A DNA stretch of 64,000 bases from Paractinoplanes tereljensis (GCF_016862435.1 NZ_BOMY01000002.1:1-64000), one strand, 5' to 3'; shown: positions 42,411 through 52,514, numbered from the stretch's first letter. Notes: generated from the sequence alone by a model not told the origin. Made by a program: numbers and translations.

Positions 42411-44156
42411 ATGATGGTGACGACCGATGTCCTGATCGTTGGTTCCGGCCCGGCGGGGGCGGGTGCGGCGCTGCTGCTGTCCACCCTGGGCATTCCCAAC
42501 CTGATGATCACGAAGTACCGGTGGACGGCCAACACGCCGCGGGCGCACATCACCAACCAGCGCGCGATGGAGGTCTTCCGGGACGCCGGCATCGAGGACC
42601 AGGTGCAGGCCGACGCCACCCCGCACGAGCTGATGGGCGACACGGTCTTCTGCACCTCGATCGCCGGCGAGGAGATCGGCCGCATCCTCACCTGGGGCAC
42701 CCACCCGGTGCGGGAGGGCGACTATCGGGTCGCGTCGCCGTGCCTGCCGGTCGACATCCCGCAGAACTATCTCGAGCCGATCCTGGTGCGCAACGCGACC
42801 GAGCGCGGCACCCAGACCCGCTTCTCCACCGAATACCTTTCCCATCGGCAGGATGGCGAGGGCGTGGATGTGCTGGTCCGCGACCGGCTCACCGGTGAGG
42901 AATACACGATCCGGGCCAAGTATCTGATCGGCGCCGACGGCGCCCGGTCGATGGTCGCCGCCGACCTCGGGCTGCCGGTGGAGGGCGCGATGGACATCGC
43001 CGGCTCGATGAACATCACCTTCAAGGCCGACCTCGCCGCGCACGTCGGGCACCGGCCCTCGGTGCTCTACTGGGTCATCCAGCCCGGCTCCAACGTCGGC
43101 GGGATCGGCGCCGGCCTGGTCCGGATGGTGCGGCCGTGGAACGAGTGGCTGATCGTCTGGGGCTACGACATCAACGGGCCGGCGCCGGTCGTCGACGAGG
43201 CCGCCGCCACCGCGATCGTCCGCAACCTGGTCGGGCTGCCGGATCTCGAGGTCGAGATCACCGGCACGTCCCTGTGGGGCAACAACGAGATGTACGCGAC
43301 CCGCCTGCACGCCGGCCGGGTGTTCTGCGCCGGTGACGCCGTGCACCGGCACCCGCCGTCGAACGGGCTCGGCTCGAACACCTCCATTCAGGACTCCTAC
43401 AACCTGGCCTGGAAGCTCGCCGCGGTGCTGCGCGGGCAGGCCGGCCCGTCGTTGCTGGAGACCTATACGACCGAACGCGCCCCGGTGGCCGAGCAGATCG
43501 TGAAGCGGGCCAACAGGTCGTCGCGCGAGTTCGTCCAGTTCTTCGAGGTGCTCGGACTGCTCGACGCCGAGGACGAGGCCGAGATGGCGGCCCGGATCGA
43601 GGAGCGCAAGGCCAACACCCCAGCCGGCGCGGCCAAGCGGGCCGCACTGGTCTCGGCGATGGAGCTCAAGCACTACGAGTTCAACGCGCACGGCGTGGAC
43701 CTCGGGCAGTTCTACTCCTCCGCCGCGGTGGTCTCCGACGGCAGCACCCGGCCGGCGCCGCGGCGCGACCCGGAGCTGTACTACGAGCCGTCCACGGTTC
43801 CCGGCTCGCGGCTGCCGCACGTCTGGGTCGGCGACGCGAAACGCCGGGTGTCCACTCTCGACCTGGCCCCGATGACCCGGTTCACGCTGTTCACCGGCAT
43901 TGCCGGGGAGGCCTGGGTGGCGGCCGCCGAGAAGGCCGGGGCGGAACTCGGCGTACCGGTGACGGCCATCGTGATCGGGCCCGGCCGGGCCGTCACCGAC
44001 CTGTACTACGACTGGGCCCGGGTGCGGGAGATCGAGGAGGAGGGTGCGCTGCTGGTCCGCCCGGACAAGCACATCGGCTGGCGGTCGGTGCGGCTGCCCG
44101 GCGACCCGCACCGGGCGTTGCACGATGCCCTGTCGGCGATTCTCGGCCGGTCATGA
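42411..44156 (+). CDS. FAD-dependent phenol/resorcinol-type hydroxylase
   Basis: Class A flavoprotein hydroxylase of the TfdB/PheA group. 581 residues. FAD motifs: LIVGSGPAGAGAALLLSTLG, LIGADGARSMVA, and CAGDAVHRHPPSNGLGSNT. The C-terminal thioredoxin-like domain is present (DLYYDWARVREIEEEGALLVRPD). By context it should hydroxylate resorcinol or a phenol to hydroxyquinol for the two enzymes that follow. Start ATG 42411 or the next in-frame ATG at 42414. Stop overlaps the next start as ATGA. Confidence 0.9.
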   Translation: MMVTTDVLIVGSGPAGAGAALLLSTLGIPNLMITKYRWTANTPRAHITNQRAMEVFRDAGIEDQVQADATPHELMGDTVFCTSIAGEEIGRILTWGTHPVREGDYRVASPCLPVDIPQNYLEPILVRNATERGTQTRFSTEYLSHRQDGEGVDVLVRDRLTGEEYTIRAKYLIGADGARSMVAADLGLPVEGAMDIAGSMNITFKADLAAHVGHRPSVLYWVIQPGSNVGGIGAGLVRMVRPWNEWLIVWGYDINGPAPVVDEAAATAIVRNLVGLPDLEVEITGTSLWGNNEMYATRLHAGRVFCAGDAVHRHPPSNGLGSNTSIQDSYNLAWKLAAVLRGQAGPSLLETYTTERAPVAEQIVKRANRSSREFVQFFEVLGLLDAEDEAEMAARIEERKANTPAGAAKRAALVSAMELKHYEFNAHGVDLGQFYSSAAVVSDGSTRPAPRRDPELYYEPSTVPGSRLPHVWVGDAKRRVSTLDLAPMTRFTLFTGIAGEAWVAAAEKAGAELGVPVTAIVIGPGRAVTDLYYDWARVREIEEEGALLVRPDKHIGWRSVRLPGDPHRALHDALSAILGRS

Positions 44157-45121
44157 GCCTGCGCTTCACCCACGAGACACTGCCGCAGCGGGTGGTGTTC
44201 GGGCCGCACTCGGTTCTTCCGGAGGAAATCGCCCGACTCGGAAAGCGGCCCCTGGTGATCGGGGACCGGGCCGGTCTGCTGCCGGACGCGCCGCACTTCA
44301 CCGAGGTGGCCATGCACGTGCCGGTCGAGGTGGCTTCGCGGGCTCGGGAGGCCGCGCACGACGCCGACGTCCTGGTCAGCATCGGTGGCGGGTCGACCAC
44401 CGGGCTGGCCAAGGCGGTCGCGCTGACCACCGGCCTGCCGATCGTCGCGGTGCCGACCACGTACGCGGGCTCCGAGGCCACCAACGTGTGGGGGCTTACC
44501 GAGGGCGGCCGCAAGACCACCGGCTCCGACGACCGGGTCCTGCCGCGCACGATCGTCTACGACGCCTCGCTGCTGCTCTCCCTGCCGGTCGAGTTGAGCG
44601 TCGCCTCGGGGCTCAACGCAGTTGCCCATTGCGTCGACTCGATGTGGGCGCCCCGGGCCGACCCGATCAACCGAGCTCTTGCGCTCGAAGGCCTGCGTGC
44701 CCTGACCGACGGTCTTCCCCGGTTGGGTGAGTTCGCGGGCCGGGAACAGACGCTCTACGGTGCCTACCTCGCCGCGGTGGCGTTCGCCTCGGCCGGCTCC
44801 GGGCTGCACCACAAGATCTGCCACGTTCTCGGCGGCATGTTCAACCTGCCGCACGCCCAGACGCATGCCGTGGTGTTGCCGCACGTCCTCGCGCTGAACG
44901 CCGCCGGGGCCCCGGAAATCTCGCCGGCCGATCTGCAACGTCTCCTCGACCGGGTCGGCGCGCCACGAGCCCTGCGCGACTACGGACTGCGTGAGAGCGA
45001 CATTCCGGGCGCCGTCGACGCGATCCTGGCGGCGGTGCCGCCCGGTAATCCCGTGCCGGTCACCGCCGGCAACCTCACCGAACTGCTGCGCCGCGCGTGG
45101 GCCGGACAGGAGCCGCAATGA
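44153..45121 (+). CDS. Maleylacetate reductase
   Basis: Fe-containing alcohol dehydrogenase family enzyme that reduces maleylacetate to 3-oxoadipate with NADH. 322 residues. Nucleotide-binding motif [17 protein letters not shown]; metal-binding His in [41 protein letters not shown] overlaps at both ends show a coupled operon with the hydroxylase and the dioxygenase. Confidence 0.93.
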   Translation: MSLRFTHETLPQRVVFGPHSVLPEEIARLGKRPLVIGDRAGLLPDAPHFTEVAMHVPVEVASRAREAAHDADVLVSIGGGSTTGLAKAVALTTGLPIVAVPTTYAGSEATNVWGLTEGGRKTTGSDDRVLPRTIVYDASLLLSLPVELSVASGLNAVAHCVDSMWAPRADPINRALALEGLRALTDGLPRLGEFAGREQTLYGAYLAAVAFASAGSGLHHKICHVLGGMFNLPHAQTHAVVLPHVLALNAAGAPEISPADLQRLLDRVGAPRALRDYGLRESDIPGAVDAILAAVPPGNPVPVTAGNLTELLRRAWAGQEPQ

Positions 45122-45996
45122 GCACCGAACAGGAAACCCGCGAGTCGCAGCTGGTCGACCGGGTCGTCGCGTCCTTCGACGGCACCCCCGACCCACGACT
45201 CAAGGAACTGATGCAGGCCCTCACCCGGCACCTGCACGCGTTCGTCCGCGAGGTCCGGCTGACCGAGGCGGAATGGCAGCAGGCGATCGCGTTCCTCACC
45301 GCCACCGGACATATCTCCGACGACCGGCGGCAGGAGTTCATCCTGCTCTCCGACGTGCTGGGCGCCTCGATGCAGACGGTCACGGTCAACAATCAGGCGT
45401 ACGGCGACGCCACCGAGGCCACCGTGTTCGGCCCGTTCTTCGTGGCCGGCTCCCCGGAGATCCCGCTCGGCGGCGACATCTCCGGCGGCGCGGCCGGGCA
45501 GCCGTGCTGGGTCGAGGGGACGGTAACCGACGCCGCCGGCAAGCCGGTGCCGCACGCCAAGATCGAGGTCTGGGAGGCCGACGACGACGGTTTCTACGAC
45601 GTGCAGTACGGCGACGACCGAACCGCCGCCCGCGGCCACCTGCACACCGACGCGGACGGCAGCTACCGCTTCTGGGCGATCACGCCCACGCCGTACCCCA
45701 TCCCGCATGACGGCCCGGTGGGCCGCCTCCTGGCCGCCACCAACCGCTCACCGATGCGGGCCTCGCATCTGCATTTCCTGGTCGAGGCCCCGGGCCTGCG
45801 CACCCTGGTGACGCACATCTTCGTCCGCGGCGACGAGCTGCTGGCCGCGGACAGCGTCTTCGGCGTACGCAATTCGCTGGTCAAGGATTTCCAGGCACAG
45901 CCACCGGCGACCCCCACCCCGGACGGCCGCGCCCTCAGCGACCAGCCCTGGTCCCGGGTCCGCTTCGACATCGTCCTGGCGCCGGCCGCTGCTTGA
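45118..45996 (+). CDS. Hydroxyquinol 1,2-dioxygenase (intradiol)
   Basis: Non-haem Fe(III) intradiol dioxygenase that opens hydroxyquinol to maleylacetate. 292 residues, starting [10 protein letters not shown]. Conserved residues: [13 protein letters not shown], Tyr in [11 protein letters not shown], Tyr/His in [20 protein letters not shown], and His in [11 protein letters not shown]. Last enzyme gene of the operon; its stop touches the stop of the convergent methyltransferase gene. Confidence 0.93.
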   Translation: MSTEQETRESQLVDRVVASFDGTPDPRLKELMQALTRHLHAFVREVRLTEAEWQQAIAFLTATGHISDDRRQEFILLSDVLGASMQTVTVNNQAYGDATEATVFGPFFVAGSPEIPLGGDISGGAAGQPCWVEGTVTDAAGKPVPHAKIEVWEADDDGFYDVQYGDDRTAARGHLHTDADGSYRFWAITPTPYPIPHDGPVGRLLAATNRSPMRASHLHFLVEAPGLRTLVTHIFVRGDELLAADSVFGVRNSLVKDFQAQPPATPTPDGRALSDQPWSRVRFDIVLAPAAA

Positions 45997-46590
45997 TCAG
46001 ACCCGGGCCAGGAGGGCGACCAGGAAGTCGGCGCCGGGGTGGAAGGGGCGCAGGTCCCAGGTGCTCAGCAGGACCTCGGGGCGCAGGCCGGCACCGGCCG
46101 CGTCTTCGAAGAAGTCGTGGAACTCGTAGCCTCGGCCGGCGCCGAAGCCGATCGCGGCTCGGCCGTCGGGGGCCAGGTGGGCGGCGAAGTTGCGGAGGAC
46201 CTCGGCTCGGGTGGACGGGGCCAGGAAGGTCATCACGTTGCCGGCGCAGACGATCACGTCGAAGCCCGGGGGTTCCAGCTTGAGCTCGGCCAGGTCGCCG
46301 ACCAGCCAGGTGGCGCCGGGGTGGTCGGCCTTCGCGGCGGCGATCAGCTCCGGGTCCAGGTCGACGCCGACCACCTCGTGGCCGGCAGCCGCCAGGTGAC
46401 CACCGACCCGGCCGGGGCCGCAGCCCGCGTCCAGGATGCGGCGGCCGCGCGGCACCATGGCGTCGATGAGGCGGGCCTCGCCGGCCAGGTCGTCGCCGCG
46501 CTCGGCCATGTCGCGGAACCGCTTGATGTACCACTGCGAGTGGCCCGGGTTCTCGGCGATCTGCTGCAGCCAGAGGTTGTCGTTGGTCAT
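45997..46590 (-). CDS. Class I SAM-dependent methyltransferase
   Basis: 197 residues. SAM motif [22 protein letters not shown], then [10 protein letters not shown] and [16 protein letters not shown]. No substrate clue beyond being co-transcribed downstream of cysK (ATGA overlap at 46587-46590). Could be a methyltransferase of a sulfur-related metabolite; that is a guess from position only. Confidence 0.9.
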   Translation of the reverse strand: MTNDNLWLQQIAENPGHSQWYIKRFRDMAERGDDLAGEARLIDAMVPRGRRILDAGCGPGRVGGHLAAAGHEVVGVDLDPELIAAAKADHPGATWLVGDLAELKLEPPGFDVIVCAGNVMTFLAPSTRAEVLRNFAAHLAPDGRAAIGFGAGRGYEFHDFFEDAAGAGLRPEVLLSTWDLRPFHPGADFLVALLARV

Positions 46591-47516
46591 ACCTCATTCT
46601 CCCCGGTGAACAGCGGGGTGCTCAGGTAACGCTCGCCGGTGTCGGGCAGGACCACGACCACGAGCCGGCCGGCGTGCTCGGGGCGCCAGGCCAGCTCGGC
46701 GGCGGCGTGCAGGGCGGCGCCGCCGGAGACGCCGGCCAGGATGCCCTCGGTGCGGGCCAGCCGGCGGGCGGCCGCGCGGGCCTGCTCGACGTCGACCTGC
46801 ACGATGCCGTCGTAGACGGTCGGGTCGAGCACCTCGGGGACGAAACCGGGGCCGATGCCCTGGATGCCGTGTGGGCCGGGGGCGCCGCCGGAAAGCACCG
46901 CGGATTCGGCCGGCTCCACCGCGTACACCTGGATCTCGGGTTTCTTGGCCTTCAAGACCTGGCCGACGCCGGTGAGGGTGCCGCCGGTGCCGGCCCCGGC
47001 GACCAGCAGGTCGATCTGGCCGTCGGTGTCGTTCCAGATCTCCAGTGCGGTGGTGCGCCGGTGCGCGTCGGGGTTGGCGGGGTTGTCGAACTGGCGGGGC
47101 AGGAACGCCGACCGGTCGGCGGCGATCGCGGTGGCCCGGGCCACCGCGCCGCTCATGCCCTCGGCGGCCGGGGTCAGGACGAGCTCGGCACCGTACGCGG
47201 TGAGCAGCGCTCGGCGCTCCACGCTCATGCTCTCGGGCATGGTCAGGGTCAGCCGGTAGCCCCGGGCGGCCGCCACGAGGGCCAGGCCGATGCCGGTATT
47301 TCCGCTGGTCGCCTCAACGATGGAACCACCCGGTGACAGTTGGCCGGCCGACTCGGCGGCCTCGATCATGGCGAGCGCGATGCGGTCCTTGACGCTGCCG
47401 CCCGGGTTGGCCGACTCGAGTTTGGCGATCAGGCGGGCGGGGATCTCAGGCTCGAAACGGGCCAGCCGCACCAGCGGGGTCCGGCCGATCAGCTCGGTGA
47501 TGTCGTGGTGAATCAT
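46587..47516 (-). CDS. cysK: Cysteine synthase (O-acetylserine sulfhydrylase)
   Basis: PLP enzyme forming cysteine from O-acetylserine and sulfide. 309 residues. PLP Lys in [15 protein letters not shown], phosphate-binding loop [10 protein letters not shown] and [17 protein letters not shown] precedes the ATG. Follows cysE on the same strand and overlaps it by 71 bases. Confidence 0.96.
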   Translation of the reverse strand: MIHHDITELIGRTPLVRLARFEPEIPARLIAKLESANPGGSVKDRIALAMIEAAESAGQLSPGGSIVEATSGNTGIGLALVAAARGYRLTLTMPESMSVERRALLTAYGAELVLTPAAEGMSGAVARATAIAADRSAFLPRQFDNPANPDAHRRTTALEIWNDTDGQIDLLVAGAGTGGTLTGVGQVLKAKKPEIQVYAVEPAESAVLSGGAPGPHGIQGIGPGFVPEVLDPTVYDGIVQVDVEQARAAARRLARTEGILAGVSGGAALHAAAELAWRPEHAGRLVVVVLPDTGERYLSTPLFTGENEV

Positions 47517-48018
47517 GGGTGGCTCCTCGCAGTTTGGTGCGGGCGGGGACGTCGGAGAGGACGAGGCAGTGGGCGCCGATCTCGGCGTCGTCGCCGATGT
47601 GCACCGGGCCGAGCACGGTGGCGCCGACGCCCAGCACCACGCGGTCGCCCACACTGGGATGCCGGATGCTGCCCTTCGGGTCGCGGTGCCAGCCGCGGCC
47701 GCCCAGCGTGACCCGGTGGTAGATGGTCACGTCGTCGCCGATGCGGGCGGTCTCGCCGATGACGACCCCGGCGCCGTGGTCGATGAAGAGGCGTCTTCCG
47801 ACGACGGCGCCGGGGTGGATCTCGATCCCGGTCAGCAGGCGGATGACCTGGGAGATGAGCCGGGGCAGAAAGGGCAGGCCCCAGCGGTGCAGCCGGTGGG
47901 TCAGGCGGTGGCCCCAGACCGCCCAGAGACCGGGGTAGAGCACGACCTCGGCCGCGCGGACACCGAACAGAGCCGGGTCACGCCGGTAGATGGCGCGCAG
48001 ATCGTCGAGCACGCTCAT
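47446..48018 (-). CDS. cysE: Serine O-acetyltransferase
   Basis: Acetylates serine for cysteine synthesis. 190 residues with the left-handed beta-helix ([57 protein letters not shown]). Catalytic Asp/His region present. Oddity: the last 24 residues ([19 protein letters not shown]) are encoded inside cysK in another frame and do not resemble an SAT tail; a normal stop appears to be lost, giving a 71-base overlap. The enzyme core is intact, so activity is expected. Confidence 0.92.
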   Translation of the reverse strand: MSVLDDLRAIYRRDPALFGVRAAEVVLYPGLWAVWGHRLTHRLHRWGLPFLPRLISQVIRLLTGIEIHPGAVVGRRLFIDHGAGVVIGETARIGDDVTIYHRVTLGGRGWHRDPKGSIRHPSVGDRVVLGVGATVLGPVHIGDDAEIGAHCLVLSDVPARTKLRGATHDSPRHHRADRPDPAGAAGPFRA

Positions 48019-48037
48019 GATCAGGACGCTATCCCGG

Positions 48038-48123
48038 CCGGTTACCCGCCGATCAGGGCCGAAAGCCCTATGCTTTCTGCCGCTGCCCGATCGGGGTAAC
48101 CGCGGATGATCCGTTGATCCGCG
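48038..48123. promoter_or_regulatory. Nested inverted repeats before cysE and the next gene
   Basis: CGGTTACCC-GCCGATC (from 48039) is inverted by GATCGGGGTAACCG (48089-48102), and CGCGGAT (48101-48107) by ATCCGCG (48117-48123). GGGTAA-type half sites recur. They sit in the 151-base divergent promoter region of cysE and the hypothetical gene at 48170 and may be operators. Confidence 0.5.
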
Positions 48124-48169
48124 GGGTAAGAGACCAGCACCTTCGCTCCCCGGACGTTAGGAACCACCT

Positions 48170-48673
48170 GTGACCGACCAACCGCTGTACACGAAGCTGG
48201 GCTTCACCGACGCCGAGTGGGGCCTGCTGGTCGGGTTGCCGCAGTCGGTGCTCACCGCGGCCAGCGTCGCGACCCCCGACAGCGCCCGCAAGACCCGGCA
48301 CGAGAGCGAGGCCGGCCTCGACGTGATCTCGGACGCCCGCGCGTCGGCGAGCCTCCTGGTCTCGTCGGTCGCCACCCAGCTGGTCTCCGCGGTCGGCGAC
48401 CCCGAGCTGGGCGAGGAACCGCCGGTCATCGAACCGAGCGACCCGATCGGGTACGCCGAGGACGTGCTGGGCCGCGCCGCCGAGGCGAACGCCCTGCTCG
48501 CCGCGAAGGTCGCGCAGGCCGACGCGGAGACCTACAAGCACTGGCTGGTCGAGATCGCCGAGTCGGTGGTCGGCGCCGCCTCCACCGGCGGGGTCCTCGG
48601 CCTCGGCGGCGAGACGGTCACCGACGACGAGCGCGCCTTCCGCGACGACCTGGCGAAGGCTCTCTCCGACTAG
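48170..48673 (+). CDS. Hypothetical protein
   Basis: No family recognised. 167 residues from a GTG. Mostly helical, acidic, with no membrane helix or signal peptide; two regions of regular Ala/Glu helix (AEDVLGRAAEANALLAAKVA). It is divergent from cysE and 10 bases upstream of an AraC gene. Confidence 0.72.
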   Translation: MTDQPLYTKLGFTDAEWGLLVGLPQSVLTAASVATPDSARKTRHESEAGLDVISDARASASLLVSSVATQLVSAVGDPELGEEPPVIEPSDPIGYAEDVLGRAAEANALLAAKVAQADAETYKHWLVEIAESVVGAASTGGVLGLGGETVTDDERAFRDDLAKALSD

Positions 48674-48683
48674 GCTGCGATAG

Positions 48684-49562
48684 GTGAGCGTCGACGAGTA
48701 CGCGCAGGCCAGGCCGTCGGCCGCGCTGCTGCCGTACGTCGGTTTCTACTCCGGCTACCGGCAGCGCGGCCTGGCCCCGGCCACTCATCGGGGCCTTCCC
48801 TCGCCGTACCTCACCCTGGTTTTCACCATGGACGACCCGCTGGACGTGGCCGCCCACCCGGACCCCCGCCAAGCTCCCGGCCGGTACGACGCGCTGCTCG
48901 GCGGGCTGCATCTCAGCCCGGCCCTGCTCACCCACCCCGGACGGCAGTCCGGGGTGCAGGTGGCGCTGCGGCCGCTCGGGTGCCGGGCCCTGTTCGGGTT
49001 GCCCGCCGCGGAGCTGGCCGGGATTGACGTGGACGCCGCCGCGGTCGTCGGCGCGTCGGCGGTCGCGGAGATCCGCGACCGGCTGTGTTCCGCATCGTCG
49101 TGGCCTGACCGATTTGCTGTTGTTGACGACGTTTTGAGGCGGCAGCTGCGATCGATCCGCGTCGCACCGGAAATGCTGCATGCCTCGCGGCGCCTCCTGC
49201 GGAACGAGGCGCCGGTGGCGGTGGTGGCGGCCGAGGTCGGCTGGAGTCCGCGCTATCTCACCGACCGGTTCCGGGCCGAGATCGGGCTGCGGCCCAAGGA
49301 GGCCGCGCGGGTGGCCCGCTTCGACCGGGCCCGCCGGGCCATCGGTCCCGGCACCCGCCTGGCCGACGTGGCCGCCGCGCACGGCTTCGCCGACCAGTCC
49401 CATCTGGTCCGCGAGTTCCGGGCCCTGGCCGGGTGCACGCCGACCCGGTGGATGGCCGACGAGTTCGGATTTGTCCAAGCCACCGCCCGGCTGATGGCCG
49501 AGGATCGAGAGCATGACCGACTCACCACCACCGCAGGTTTGGCCGACGCTGCGGGCCGATGA
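48684..49562 (+). CDS. AraC-family regulator
   Basis: 292 residues. N-terminal sensing domain unlike the other AraC protein here, then two HTH motifs (APVAVVAAEVGWSPRYLTDRF and LADVAAAHGFADQSHLVREF). The next gene overlaps its 3' end by 50 bases, so it may regulate or be co-expressed with the VOC protein. Confidence 0.9.
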   Translation: MSVDEYAQARPSAALLPYVGFYSGYRQRGLAPATHRGLPSPYLTLVFTMDDPLDVAAHPDPRQAPGRYDALLGGLHLSPALLTHPGRQSGVQVALRPLGCRALFGLPAAELAGIDVDAAAVVGASAVAEIRDRLCSASSWPDRFAVVDDVLRRQLRSIRVAPEMLHASRRLLRNEAPVAVVAAEVGWSPRYLTDRFRAEIGLRPKEAARVARFDRARRAIGPGTRLADVAAAHGFADQSHLVREFRALAGCTPTRWMADEFGFVQATARLMAEDREHDRLTTTAGLADAAGR

Positions 49563-49923
49563 CGCCCGTGCCCTGATCCGCTTCCTGGTCGAGGCGTTCG
49601 GCTTCGAGGAGGCCGTCGTCTACGGCGAAGGTGACCGGGTGGATCACGCCCAGCTCTCCTGGCCGCTCGGCGGCGGCATCATGCTCGGCTCGGCCCACGA
49701 CCGAGGCCCGGACGACAAGTGGTCGCTGCGCCCCGGCACGTTCGGCGCGTATGTGGTCACCGACGACGTCGACGCCCTCCACAAGCGAGCCACCCAGGCC
49801 GGCGCCGAGATCATCCAGCCACCGCAGGACACCGACTACGGTTCGCGAGAGTTCGCGGCCCGCGACCCGGAGGGCAACCTGTGGTCGTTCGGCACCTATC
49901 GAGGGTCACTCCCGGCGAAGTAG
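49513..49923 (+). CDS. VOC-family (glyoxalase/bleomycin-resistance fold) protein
   Basis: 136 residues, one VOC module: WPTLRADDARALIRFLVEAFGFEE, then GTFGAYVVTDDVDALHKRATQAGAEIIQPP and ARDPEGNLWSFGTY with the metal-ligand Glu replaced in a typical way for binding-only members. Function could be lyase, dioxygenase or drug binding. It overlaps the AraC gene upstream and the convergent response regulator by 18 bases. Confidence 0.88.
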   Translation: MTDSPPPQVWPTLRADDARALIRFLVEAFGFEEAVVYGEGDRVDHAQLSWPLGGGIMLGSAHDRGPDDKWSLRPGTFGAYVVTDDVDALHKRATQAGAEIIQPPQDTDYGSREFAARDPEGNLWSFGTYRGSLPAK

Positions 49924-50532
49924 GCCCTGTTCGAACGCCGCGGCCACGGCAGCCGCGCGGTCGCGTACGCCTAATTTCGCGTACGCGTGCAGTAGGTGGG
50001 TTTTGACTGTTGCCTCGCTGATGAACAGCTGCGCCGCGGCCTCGCGGTTGCTGTTTCCCCGGGCGATCAGCGTGAGCACCTCGATCTCGCGGGCGCTCAG
50101 CGGCTCTTTCGCCGGCGAGCGCAGCGAGCCCATCAGCTTGCCGGCCACGGCCGGCGACAGCACCGACTCGCCGCGGTGGGCCGCGGTGACCGCCCGGAAC
50201 AGCTCCTCCCTCGGGGTGTCCTTGAGGAGGTAACCGGTGGCGCCGGCCTTGATCGCGGGCAGGACGTCCCGGTCGGTGTCGTAGGTGGTCAGGACCAGGA
50301 CGCGGGCGTCGGAGCCCTGTTCGCGCAGCGCCACGATGGCGCTGACGCCGTCCATCTCGGGCATGCGCAGGTCCATCAGCACCACGTCGGGCGAGACGGC
50401 CCGGGCCACCGCCAGGGCCTCCCGGCCGTTGCCGGCCTCGCCCAGCACCCGGAACCGGTCGTCGCCGGCGAACATGCCGCGCAGGCCGTCCCGGACCACC
50501 GGGTGGTCGTCGACGATGAGCAGGCCGATCAT
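49906..50532 (-). CDS. LuxR/NarL-family response regulator
   Basis: 208 residues. Receiver with LLIVDDHPVVRDGL and phospho-Asp in DVVLMDLRMPEMDG, Lys in GYLLKDTPRE; LuxR HTH (LSAREIEVLTLIARGNSNREAA, ISEATVKTHLLHAYAKLG). Its start overlaps the kinase stop (ATGA). Likely controls the exporter upstream (52512-53417). Confidence 0.95.
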   Translation of the reverse strand: MIGLLIVDDHPVVRDGLRGMFAGDDRFRVLGEAGNGREALAVARAVSPDVVLMDLRMPEMDGVSAIVALREQGSDARVLVLTTYDTDRDVLPAIKAGATGYLLKDTPREELFRAVTAAHRGESVLSPAVAGKLMGSLRSPAKEPLSAREIEVLTLIARGNSNREAAAQLFISEATVKTHLLHAYAKLGVRDRAAAVAAAFEQGLLRRE

Positions 50533-51767
50533 GCGGCGGCTCCCATGGTGATGGCCGGCACGCAGGCCGACACGGCGGTGCCGGCGCCGGGTTCGGATTC
50601 GACCGCGAGGGTGCCGGCGATGCGCAGCAGGCGCTCCCGCATCGCGGCGAGGCCGAACGATGACGTCTCTCGTGGCGCGGCCGGGTCGAAGCCGGTGCCG
50701 TCGTCGCGCACGTCCAGGGTGACCACATCCTCCATGTACGACAGGGTCAGCGCGACCCGGCCGGCGTCGGCGTGCCGGGCCACGTTGGCCAGCGCCTCCT
50801 GGGCGGTGCGCAGCAGCGTCGTCTCGATCTCGGGCAGCAGCGGGCGGGCCGTGCCGGTGGTGATCAGTTCGGCTCGGACGCCGTGGATCGAGGACCAACC
50901 GGCGACGACCTCGTCGATCGCCTCGGGCAGCGCCGACGCCTCCAGGGTCTGCGGGCGCAGCGCCTGCACCGAGCGGCGGGCCTCGGCCAGGCTTTCCCGG
51001 GCCAGGCCCTTGGCGGTGCCGAGGTGGCGGCGCCAGGCGACCGGGTCGGTGGCGGCCGCGTCGGCCGCCTCCAGCTGGGTGACGATGCCGGTCAGGCCCT
51101 GGGCCAGCACGTCGTGGATCTCGCCGGCCATCCGCTGCCGCTCGTCGTGCACGCCGGCCTCGCGGGCCTGGGCCAGCAGCTGGGCGTGCAGGCCGGCGTT
51201 CTCCTGGAGGGCCGCTTCGAGACGGGCGTTCGCCTCGGCGAGCTGCTCGATCATCTCGGCCCGCTTCTCCGACTGCTCGTCGGTCATCGTCGACAGGTAC
51301 GTCATGGCGTTCGCGATGACCAGGTTGAACAGCAGCACCACCGCGAAGTAACCCCACGAGTGCGGGTCGCCGATCGCCTGGAAGCCGTTGGCCTGGGAGA
51401 CCGCGGTGGCGAACGCGACGAGGGTGCCGCCGATCATCCGGTCGCGCTTGCCGCGCAGGGCGTACGCGGTGAAGAGGTAACCGGTCCAGGCGAAGAACCC
51501 GAACAGCGGGCTGGACCAGACCAGCAGGTAGATCAGGACCACCTGGCCGGCGAAGAAGATCGTCATCCGGCGGCGGTCGAGCTCCCAGGCCGGGTGCAGG
51601 GTCACCCACCAGAGCATCCAGGCCGCGGTCGCCGTCACCAGCACCGCGATCACCGGGTAGGGCAGATGCGCGGCGCCGGCCGGCACGAGCGCGGTGGAGC
51701 AGGCCAGCGCACCGTACGGCACGTAGGTCAGCATCCGGCGCCACTTGTCGAGCCGGCGCAAAGTCAC
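50529..51767 (-). CDS. DesK/NarX-type sensor histidine kinase
   Basis: 412 residues from a GTG. Five or six membrane helices (for example PYPVIAVLVTATAAWMLWWV, FFAGQVVLIYLLVW), a coiled-coil linker, HisKA_3 phospho-His in RQRMAGEIHDVLAQGLTGIV, and HATPase (LANVARHADAGRV, DVRDDGTGFDP). Membrane-embedded sensing is typical for kinases paired with ABC exporters. Starts 4 bases after the permease stop. Confidence 0.93.
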   Translation of the reverse strand: MTLRRLDKWRRMLTYVPYGALACSTALVPAGAAHLPYPVIAVLVTATAAWMLWWVTLHPAWELDRRRMTIFFAGQVVLIYLLVWSSPLFGFFAWTGYLFTAYALRGKRDRMIGGTLVAFATAVSQANGFQAIGDPHSWGYFAVVLLFNLVIANAMTYLSTMTDEQSEKRAEMIEQLAEANARLEAALQENAGLHAQLLAQAREAGVHDERQRMAGEIHDVLAQGLTGIVTQLEAADAAATDPVAWRRHLGTAKGLARESLAEARRSVQALRPQTLEASALPEAIDEVVAGWSSIHGVRAELITTGTARPLLPEIETTLLRTAQEALANVARHADAGRVALTLSYMEDVVTLDVRDDGTGFDPAAPRETSSFGLAAMRERLLRIAGTLAVESEPGAGTAVSACVPAITMGAAA

Positions 51768-51771
51768 CCCC

Positions 51772-52512
51772 TCAGGACCAGCGGAACAGGCGAGCGGCCG
51801 CCAGTCCGAACACGACCAGGTAACCCACCAGCACGGTAGCCGACAGCGCGCTGGGCCAGTGGCCCGTCATCGCCTCGTGCACGGCCCGCTCGCCGGCCCC
51901 CAGCGGGGTGAAGTCGCTGATCCGCTGCAGCACGTCCGGCATCACCTCGCGCGGTGTCCACAGGCCGGCGAAGAACATCAGCGGGAAGAACAGCAGCGTG
52001 CCGACCGAGTTGCCGGCCTTGCCGGTGGGCACCAGGGCCGCGATGAACAGCCCGATCGCGAAGACGCCCAGCGCCGCCAGGAGGAAGGCGAGCACGAAAC
52101 CGGCGAACTGCGCCGGCAGCGGCACGTCGAACAGGATCCGGCCGGCCGCGAGCGCCAGCGCCACCGACAGCACCGCGGTGATCAGGGCGGCGGCGAGCTG
52201 CGCGGCGAGGAGCAGGACCGGGCGTACGGGAGTGGTGCCCAGCCGCCGGAGAATGCCCTTCTCCCGGTAGGTGGCCAGCGCCATCGGGACGACCTGAAGG
52301 CCCAGCATGGCCAGGGTCAGCAGGACCGAGATGCCGACGTAGACGTCGATGACCCGGATGCCGCCCAGGTCGTCGGAGGGTTCCCGGAAGGCCGGGATGC
52401 TGCCCAGGATCACCACCAGGATGGTCGGGAAGAACAGCGTGAAGAACGCGGTCACCGGCTCGCGGGCGTTCAGCTTGAGCTCGGTCAGTGTCAGTTTGGT
52501 GAAGACGCGCAT
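51772..52512 (-). CDS. ABC-2 type exporter permease
   Basis: 246 residues with six membrane helices, the first after a cytoplasmic TELKLNAREPVTAFF stretch (ABC2_membrane family). Partner of the ATPase encoded immediately upstream. ATG at 52512 or the GTG six bases before it. A drug or lipid exporter is likely; substrate unknown. Confidence 0.92.
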   Translation of the reverse strand: MRVFTKLTLTELKLNAREPVTAFFTLFFPTILVVILGSIPAFREPSDDLGGIRVIDVYVGISVLLTLAMLGLQVVPMALATYREKGILRRLGTTPVRPVLLLAAQLAAALITAVLSVALALAAGRILFDVPLPAQFAGFVLAFLLAALGVFAIGLFIAALVPTGKAGNSVGTLLFFPLMFFAGLWTPREVMPDVLQRISDFTPLGAGERAVHEAMTGHWPSALSATVLVGYLVVFGLAAARLFRWS

Positions 52513-52514
52513 GG

